From Pavlovales sp. CCMP2436 (Eukaryota > Haptophyta > Pavlovophyceae > Pavlovales), in assembly GCA_026770615.1 (NCBI GenBank), contig MU631541.1, forward strand, positions 56,238-68,308: DNA of 12,071 nucleotides. The letters run 5' to 3'. The notes under the pieces are model-generated. The model saw nothing but the letters and a program-made list of their open reading frames with translations, made no database searches and had not been told where the DNA came from. Shown in pieces: positions 7,318-12,071 of the stretch. Every line of letters starts with the position of its first letter. Position 1 is the stretch's first letter. Both the position numbers and the translations under genes were made by a program.

Positions 7318-7600
7318 CGTAACGCCCACGCGCTCAAAAGGGCCGCCATGGGAAACCCAAGCCAATCATCAAATGGACACCGGCGAGAGCCTGGGAAATC
7401 GGAAAACTCTATGCTACCGTAAACCTTATGGACATGAACGTTGTGGGTAACGGGAACTATTTCCTCTACGCAGCGATGGGAGTCGACGGCAGCGGTGCAA
7501 GTCACAAACAAGCAGGAGCGAACCTCCGCGAACGAGCCATAGCCCACGCCCGGCCGGCTCTTAAAAAAGGCGTAACGTACGGGGATTATCCGCGGTATCC

Positions 7601-7693
7601 GTGGGGCCCCGTGGGCCCCCGGGCTATGTGACAAGTTAGTTATATGTTAGTCACATAGGCGCCTCCGGCGGGGCCCCCGGGGGCCCTGCGGGG
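7601..7693. mobile_element. GC-rich foldback (nested inverted repeat) inside the OTU domain
   Basis: The perfect 9-bp arms CTATGTGAC (7624-7632) and GTCACATAG (7650-7658) enclose a 17-nt AT-rich loop. The outer GC arms 7607-7623 (CCCCGTGGGCCCCCGGG) and 7676-7693 (CCCGGGGGCCCTGCGGGG) pair with one bulge. GGGCCCCCGGGGGCCC within the right arm is itself a perfect palindrome. OTU similarity stops just before it and resumes after about 7720 in a different frame, so it looks like an insertion. It also creates the TGA at 7629. No target duplication was found. A related GGCGCCT(G/C)CGGCGGG occurs at about 4144. Confidence 0.55.
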
Positions 7694-8132
7694 CTTTCTA
7701 AGAGCCGGACGCCCGGGCGCTACCCAAAACCGTCCAGAACCACTTGGACCTCAGACGGCCCGATGAAGACCCAACAGATCCCTGTGGCAACAGCACCGCT
7801 CCCATGTGGTCGATGGCATACCAGGCAAAGGAAGGCGGTTGGATACACAACAACATGTTCTACAGCATAGCAACCATCCTACGGATCGACATAGCAATAG
7901 CCACTCACAAGCGGGAATAGACGTGACCTCAACCTTATTTATTCATATGGCAGGCCCAGACCCCAACCTACCTCACCCAGCCCATTCACTACCAAATCAA
8001 CATAAAAGCGTCCAATAGGCGCCACCAGCAGCACCAAGACCAGGGGCACAGAGGCTCCGACAACATTCACTAATCACACTGATAAACACACCCAGACAAG
8101 CAGACCTCAGACCTACGCCCATTCGCGTGATA

Positions 8133-8182
8133 TGTTAGCATTCGTCGCGCACAGATGCGTGGACGGATTTATGGGTGCTCGA
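8133..8182 (+). repeat. 5' LTR remnant (first ~50 bp)
   Basis: Matches the start of the 3' LTR at 9494 with one missing base and few substitutions through GGATTTATGGGTGCTCGA. Similarity fades at GGTATCTATGAGGG, where the pol frame takes over. Short likeness between GG(T/C)ATC(T/C)A in the LTR and in pol at the junction suggests deletion at microhomology. Confidence 0.85.
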
Positions 8183-9410
8183 GGGTATCTATGAGGGAGA
8201 TCGACCGCTATTCGCTCTACCTGCAGGGTATGAGGCGAAGACAAGAGCCCCGCCTGGGCACATCGTCGTGGCTGAGGCCATCAAAGCTCAGATGGGACTG
8301 AAGCAATCGGGCCGCGCATGGTACCGACACCACCAAGCACACTTGCTTGAGCGTGGATTCGTGCCCTGTGAGGGCGCGCCGTGCATCTTCATCAAGATCG
8401 CACCGTGTGGAGGAGTCATCATCGCGGGGAACTTCGTGGATGATCTACTCCTGCTCAACCTGACGGGCAACCCCAAGGCTATCGAGGAGCTCACAGCAGA
8501 CCTCGCTAAGCACTACACCTTGAAGGTGCAGGACGAGCTCGGGAAGTTCCTGGGTGCGCAGTTTGAGTACACCCCAGAGGGCATGTACATGCACCTTGAG
8601 TCCTACCTCAGGGGCATCATCGCCAGATTCGGCATGAGCGACTGCAAGCCAGCACTCACGCCGGAGGCGGAGAAGGACAACTCTACCGTCCTGGATGAGC
8701 AGCTGCTCAACCGCAAGGACATCAAGACGTACCAGGAGATCACCGGCGCCATCATGTTTGCCATGACGACGTGCCGTCCTGACCTGGCTCACGCAACGAA
8801 TTCGCTAGCTAGGCGAATGAGCACACCCAGGGTGTGTGACATGCTCGCGGCCAAGCGCGTGCTAAGGTACCTCAGGGGCACCCAGCGACTAGGCCTCCTA
8901 TTCCGCTTCGAAGCGGATAGCGAGCACTCCGGCATCTCGGCGTTCGCGGACGCTGATTGGGCCTACGACAAGGAGGAGCGACGCTCCACCACAGGGTACA
9001 TCGTTATGTACGACGGTACACCCATCGCATGGCACTCGAGCCTGCAGTCGGTCATCGCACTCTCGACTTGCGAGTCAGAGTACATTGCCCTCCGCGAGTG
9101 CTGCCGCGAGCTGGCTTATCTGCGTGAGCTGGCGGCCTTCCTCCATCAGTCGGAGGATGAGCCTACGCCGGTCTACGAGGATAACTAGGGCACCATTGAC
9201 CTGGTCAAGAACCCAGTCCACCACAAGAGGTCGAAGCACATCGACGTCAAGTTCCACTACATCCGAGTGGCGCACGAAAAGGGCACGATTAAGGTCCTGG
9301 AGGTCCACACCGACCTAAACCGTGCAGGCATCATGACGAAGGCGACGACGACGACGATCTTCCATCGGCACGTCGACGCCATCATGTTCCAAGACGATGC
9401 CCTTCCCTAG
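8175..9410 (+). pseudogene. Copia pol remnant: RT (C-terminal part) and RNase H
   Basis: The frame begins inside the LTR fragment without an ATG. Visible in order: ALPAGYE (residues 14-20 of the frame), GLKQSGRAWY (41-50), the RT active site FVDD (87-90), and LGAQFEYTPEGMYMHLESYL. Copia RNase H follows, with FADADWA, RRSTTGYIVMYDGTPIAWHS and ALSTCESEYIAL. After EDN comes TAG (9186-9188) exactly where copia proteins have Gln (EDNQ). Past it the same frame goes on with GTIDLVKNPVHHKRSKHID, HYIRVAHEKG and AGIMTKA to TAG 9408. RT and RNase H catalytic acids are present. The element is dead because of the 5' deletion, and the TAG is one change from CAG. Confidence 0.92.
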
Positions 9411-9477
9411 CAGCCTAGCAGGGGTAGAGCGACATCACGACGATAGGTCTATGACGCGAGTCTAGACCAAGGACATC

Positions 9478-9493
9478 GTGCGTCGCGGGGGGG
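9478..9493 (+). other. Polypurine tract before 3' LTR
   Basis: GCGGGGGGG directly precedes TGTTAGC. A purine run at this position primes plus-strand DNA synthesis in LTR retroelements. It is mostly G here, as in other GC-rich hosts. Confidence 0.6.
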
Positions 9494-9925
9494 TGTTAGC
9501 ATTCGTACGCGCACAGATGCGTGGACGGATGTATGGGTGCTCGATGGCATCCACTGATGAGTGCCCGTTGGCACTCACATGGGGTTTTACTGGATAGTTA
9601 TCCTTTCCCCCATTGCGACGATATACCACCGGTCGGCGGCATACGTCGGAGGGATTAGGAAATGCCCTTAATCCAACGGTCAAAGAGGACTCGAAGAGTC
9701 CAGGAATAGTGTGCACCGGCAATACTGGAGTCTTAAGCCAAAGCGTTCCGTTCCTTAAACTCCGGTTACGTTTAAGATACTTGTTTCTTGTTGAGACGCT
9801 CCATAGTGATCTAGAGATCCTGAGTAAGGCTGACGCACGAGGTCCACGCTTGGACTAGTGTGTCCAACGGACAACCGTAACTGGCCCGTTGTGAATTCTC
9901 CTAGCCGAGGAGAGAAATCCTATCA
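9494..9925 (+). repeat. Copia 3' LTR, 432 bp
   Basis: Starts TGTTAG and ends CTATCA, nearly inverted ends, with the right boundary fixed by the TGATA duplication. It follows the polypurine tract. No second full LTR exists in the window, so age cannot be estimated from LTR divergence; only the first 50 bp can be compared with the 5' remnant. Confidence 0.82.
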
Positions 9926-10032
9926 TGATACACAGCAACATCGGCTCACACTACAGAGGAACCAAACCACTTATATATCCCAGGCCAACAACCGCAACCA
10001 CCTTAGATGAGGAGAGAGTATTTTTAAGATAA

Positions 10033-10281
10033 GTGGAGGATTATTGAGTCGCCCCGCCGCGTGGGACTAGACCAGGGTTGGAGATTACCGCCTCTGGCGG
10101 TTAGGCGAGCTGCGCATTAGCGCACGTCATTTTAATTTTATACTAATAATTCTATCCAAAAAAATTTCCCAAAATTTATTGGTCAACTTTATTTGAAAAA
10201 ATTATCAACTGACAATATCAACTGACACCAAGTACAGAAAATAGTTGTGGCTTAATCACTATTAATCAACTAAAATTTAAA
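10033..10281. other. AT-rich spacer with two adjacent short hairpins
   Basis: No gene. Two perfect small stems lie close together: ACCGCC-TCT-GGCGGT (10087-10101) and TGCGC-ATTA-GCGCA (10111-10124). They are followed by an A/T-rich stretch with the direct repeat ATCAACTGACA at about 10204 and 10217. The hairpins lie 3' of the OTU ORF, so a role in its transcript end is possible but unsupported. Confidence 0.4.
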
Positions 10282-10791
10282 ATGCGATTAAAAAGTCTTC
10301 AAACCCACTTCCCCGACGAGTTCGCCGGCGCGACTACCCCGACCACGCCCCGTCGACTCCGCGAACCTCGATCACAGCCTCAAAATGGACACACTGGGGG
10401 CGCAGCTTACGCACGCTACCAACCTGCAACGCGACAATCCCGGCCGTCTCGCCCTCAGCCCCCGACCGTGCGAGCCTCACACCAGCGTCTTGACCCTCGC
10501 TCATACCGACCTCGTGGAAAGCGGGGGCGCAGACCCACGAAGGGCAGGCGGGGGCGCAGGCACATGCTTCCCTCGACGTGCAAGTCGCAGCCAACCGCCA
10601 CCAAAGCCCCCACCTCTTCCGCAGTCCCCATTCCTGCAGTCTCTTCCACCGATACCAATTTTTGGGAAAAGTGAGATATCGTAACCGAAAAGCCCCCTTA
10701 GGGTTTTCAAGCCCAAATACGACCGGGACCCGTTTAAATATTGACTTGCGTTTAAAATTGCAGTTTATATGTAATTTGGGAGTTTCGCACG
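10282..10791. other. GC-rich island with unassigned open frames
   Basis: Between 10300 and 10680 frames are open on both strands (130 codons at 10282, 99 codons at 10385, and a 225-codon minus frame reaching 11011). None has a recognisable domain. The minus frame crosses the end of the 1031-bp transposon and the zinc-finger start, so it cannot be one real gene. In the 10385 frame, SLKMDTLGAQLTHATNLQRD looks helix-forming and the rest is Pro/Arg-rich. GGGGGCGCAG is doubled at about 10522 and 10550. From 10690 to 10791 the sequence is AT-rich 5' flank of the second zinc-finger copy. I cannot say which frame, if any, is coding. Confidence 0.2.
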
Positions 10792-11160
10792 ATGCCCGAC
10801 TCGTGTAATATATACGGAAGCCTGTGCACGGGGGGGGGTTGGGCATCACCCGGGCTTCACTGTGAAGCCCCACCTCGGGACGAAAAATTATATGTGATGC
10901 CCCACCTGGGGCACACCTCGGGTTCTGTGATGTGCCCGACCTGGGGATTGACTGATTTTCGCAGTAGTATAAACTAATCTTGTGTAGGGATTCGAATAAC
11001 AGGGATTTCATTTAATTTGTAAGCCATAAAAGTTTGCACTAATGTTCTTTGAACCGGAGCTTAAACGCCTGAAAAATAATGGCGCAGTAGTAGTCGACTT
11101 AGTTATCATAGCCCTCTATAAACTAGTTACTTATTCTAATATATATTAATTATATATATT

Positions 11161-11281
11161 AGCGGCTCAGCTTGGTTCAACAGGTGTTTTTCAGTCACTG
11201 GCTTGGTCGACGTCAGGCTGAGGTCGAGCGATCGACCCAAACCCTCATGCACCAGCACTCACACCAAAGGGTGTGAGTGTG
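11161..11281 (-). repeat. Dispersed repeat family, copy d (full length)
   Basis: Reverse complement of copy c over about 121 bp with only a few differences, including the ACTCACACC/GGGTGTGAGT hairpin. On its AT side (before 11161) it has TAATTATATATATT, the tail in inverted view. It lies inside the 1031-bp element. Confidence 0.9.
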
Positions 11282-11290
11282 TTTAGCATT

Positions 11291-11362
11291 AGCGGCTCAG
11301 CATGGTTCAACAGGTGTTGTTCAGTCACTGGCTTGGTCGACGTCAGGCTGAGGTCGAGCGAT
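11291..11362 (-). repeat. Dispersed repeat family, copy e (truncated)
   Basis: Same orientation as copy d and only 9 bp from it, so the two form a near-tandem pair. It begins with the shared AGCGGCTCAGCATGG and ends at GGTCGAGCGAT, about 50 bp short of the full unit. No long TA tail is attached, unlike in copies a-d. Confidence 0.88.
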
Positions 11363-11810
11363 AATATAAAGGGGGTTTTGTTCAGAAATTGCTTTGACTA
11401 CTCAACTCTTGGTCTGATTACAATACATGTATGATAGGGAATATTATGTACTTATACTGCGAAAGATAATTGTTGAATTCAACTGGCGCTTTGTAATCGG
11501 CCCGGGCGGTCCAAGTGAACTGCAGACATTATCGTCCGCACCATACGTCGTCATATGGTTTAGTTTTATACGTGACGACCGGCACTTTGAAACAGCATCG
11601 ATTTAGTTATTATAGCGTATAACCGCCCAGATGGGAGCTAGAAATGATAATCGTCATCTAGAGACGCGCACAATATAGTAAATCATGAAGACATTCTGAT
11701 GCGTCAGCCGTGTGCTTGCATTGCGCATCGTGGATATGGCCGCCATCGTGCGATTGATTCAATACATAAAGAAGTGAGTTATAGTGTACCCCGGGAGTGA
11801 TGCCCCACCT
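11363..11810. other. Interior of the 1031-bp element without coding potential
   Basis: Mixed AT-rich sequence. A degenerate TCGAYTTAGTTATYATAGC motif at about 11600 repeats one at about 11094. A minus-strand frame of 104 codons (11972-11658) crosses the element end into the zinc-finger leader and is therefore fortuitous. Confidence 0.45.
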
Positions 11811-12071
11811 CCGTGCACGGGCTTCCGTATTACATCGGGGCGCTCGGCGCGCGGAGGGGGCGAGCCGCGCAAGCACGCGCGCAGCGGCGAGCGGGCGCAC
11901 GCGTGCGATGAACCGGGGTGCGAGTACCGGGCCACCAAGGTGTGTGACCTCACGGCGCACAAGCGCACGCACAGCGGCCTTTCGCGTGCGACGAGCCGGG
12001 CTGCGAGTTCAGGGCCACTACTGCGGGCTGGCTCAAGACGCACAAGCGCACGCACAGCGGCGAGCGGCCAT

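Larger units (their letters stand above)
8133..9925 (+). mobile_element. Internally deleted Ty1/copia LTR retrotransposon with 5-bp target duplication TGATA
   Basis: The left end TGTTAGCATTCG (8133) is preceded by TGATA (8128-8132). The right end ...CCTATCA (9925) is followed by TGATA (9926-9930). A 5-bp duplication and TG...CA ends are typical for copia elements. About the first 50 bases of the 5' LTR are left. They are joined directly to the middle of the RT coding region, so the rest of the LTR, the primer-binding site, gag, protease, integrase and the start of RT are missing. RT, RNase H, polypurine tract and the full 3' LTR remain. The element sits inside the OTU ORF, and removing it with one TGATA rejoins that frame. 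Confidence 0.88.
6462..10032 (+). pseudogene. CCHC plus OTU-protease-like ORF, broken by stops, foldback and copia insertion
   Basis: Frame of 6462 holds the zinc knuckle, a Pro/Lys/Asn-rich linker, and from about 7380 an OTU-like domain start (NVVGNGNYFLYAAMG, then KQAGANLRERAIAHA). OTU proteins are cysteine deubiquitinases with 'GDGNCLFRA' and a C-terminal 'HY'. Here Asp is Asn and the catalytic Cys is Tyr, so activity is unlikely. After the foldback the domain resumes in another frame (7723-7917: WSMAYQAKEGGWIHNNMFYS, then IATILRIDIAIATHK), shifts again near 7911, and reads to IRVI at 8132. On the far side of the copia element the same frame continues HSNIGSHYRGTKPL and stops at TAA 10030. 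OTU domains are carried by some protist retroelements and viruses, so a mobile-element origin is plausible; no flanking RT is visible. Confidence 0.6.
10804..11834. mobile_element. 1031-bp terminal-inverted-repeat element inserted in zinc-finger gene, TCG duplication
   Basis: The left end is TGTAATATATACGGAAGCC then TGTGCACGG (10804-10831). The right end, inverted, is TGTAATACGGAAGCC then CGTGCACGG (11811-11834): the same apart from a 4-bp indel and one substitution. Flanks are TCG (10801-10803) and TCG (11835-11837), and the uninterrupted paralogue at 382 shows a single TCG there. Subterminal GTGATGCCCCACCT motifs occur near both ends (10894 and 11797). No transposase frame is present, so it is non-autonomous. 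Superfamily is not assigned: 3-bp duplications occur in PIF/Harbinger and CACTA groups, but these ends fit neither consensus. It contains dispersed-repeat copies d and e. Confidence 0.85.
10792..12071 (+). pseudogene. Second C2H2 zinc-finger array gene, split by a transposon and frameshifted (runs off window)
   Basis: ATGCCCGACTCG at 10792 matches the start of the first array gene (ATGGCCGACTCG) along with GTTCGCACG-like sequence before it. After the 1031-bp insertion the leader resumes at 11835 as TCGGGGCGCTCGGCGCGCGG and is colinear with 391-459. Finger 1 starts at Cys 11904, with recognition residues K, D and A. The next Cys is at 11987, 83 and not 90 bp later. A 7-bp deletion between two CGGC copies in the linker shifts the frame. 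Finger 2 (CDEPGCEFRATTAGW...) follows in the new frame. Two independent lesions make this a pseudogene unless the array is transcribed from further on. Confidence 0.88.

Noticed and set aside
7806..8018. Separate small gene from ATG 7806
   Set aside because: Its first part overlaps the OTU segment in another frame that reads better (WSMAYQAKEGGW). Only its last part, from about 7911, is likely the continuing OTU frame.
10334..11011. 225-codon minus-strand ORF
   Set aside because: It crosses the boundary of the 1031-bp transposon and the zinc-finger start, so it cannot predate the insertion, and no domain is visible.
11759..12055. 98-codon minus ORF ending in the window's right part
   Set aside because: It is antisense of the second zinc-finger copy and crosses the transposon end.

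Overview
The window reads as nuclear DNA of a eukaryote, most likely a protist or alga. It has an intron-split gene fragment, several eukaryotic transposon classes, and GC-rich islands set in AT-rich spacer. No RNA gene, CRISPR array or bacterial-style operon was found. The species cannot be named from the sequence alone. Almost every gene here is broken, so this looks like a repeat-rich, decaying accessory region.

Layout, left to right. 1-381 (minus): a retroelement-like reading frame that runs off the window, head-to-head with 382-1977 (plus), a 17-finger C2H2 zinc-finger gene made of a 90-bp tandem unit and carrying two in-frame TAG codons. 1978-2810: spacer. 2811-3467 (minus): the last RRM and C-terminus of an RBM19/MRD1-type ribosome-biogenesis protein, split by one intron and carrying a TGA at a conserved Trp. 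3797-4229: a 433-bp hAT-like non-autonomous element with an exact 8-bp target duplication. 4550-5227: GC-rich tandem repeats (21-bp and about 204-bp units) with an open frame. 5326-6461: AT-rich spacer. 6462-10032: an ORF with a CX2C...HX3HC knuckle and an OTU-protease-like domain, broken by stops, a frameshift, a GC-rich foldback (about 7601-7693) and an internally deleted Ty1/copia element (8133-9925, target duplication TGATA). 10033-10791: spacer with an unassigned GC-rich island. 10792-12071: the start of a second zinc-finger gene, split by a 1031-bp terminal-inverted-repeat element (10804-11834, TCG duplication) and running off the window.

Three insertions can be defined to the base. The hAT-like and copia elements have exact target duplications. 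The 1031-bp element also has an 'empty site' in the other zinc-finger copy. Removing the copia element brings back an OTU C-terminal strand with its His-Tyr motif in the correct frame. A short repeat family recurs five times with one shared terminus and variable truncation, including inside two of the mobile elements and inside the RRM-gene intron.

The main points of interest are the zinc-finger arrays, whose unit-to-unit differences concentrate at the canonical DNA-contact residues, and the in-frame TAG/TAA codons, several of which sit where Gln is expected. The latter could be ordinary decay or a TAR=Gln code; the window alone does not decide. No complete new multi-gene system was found.
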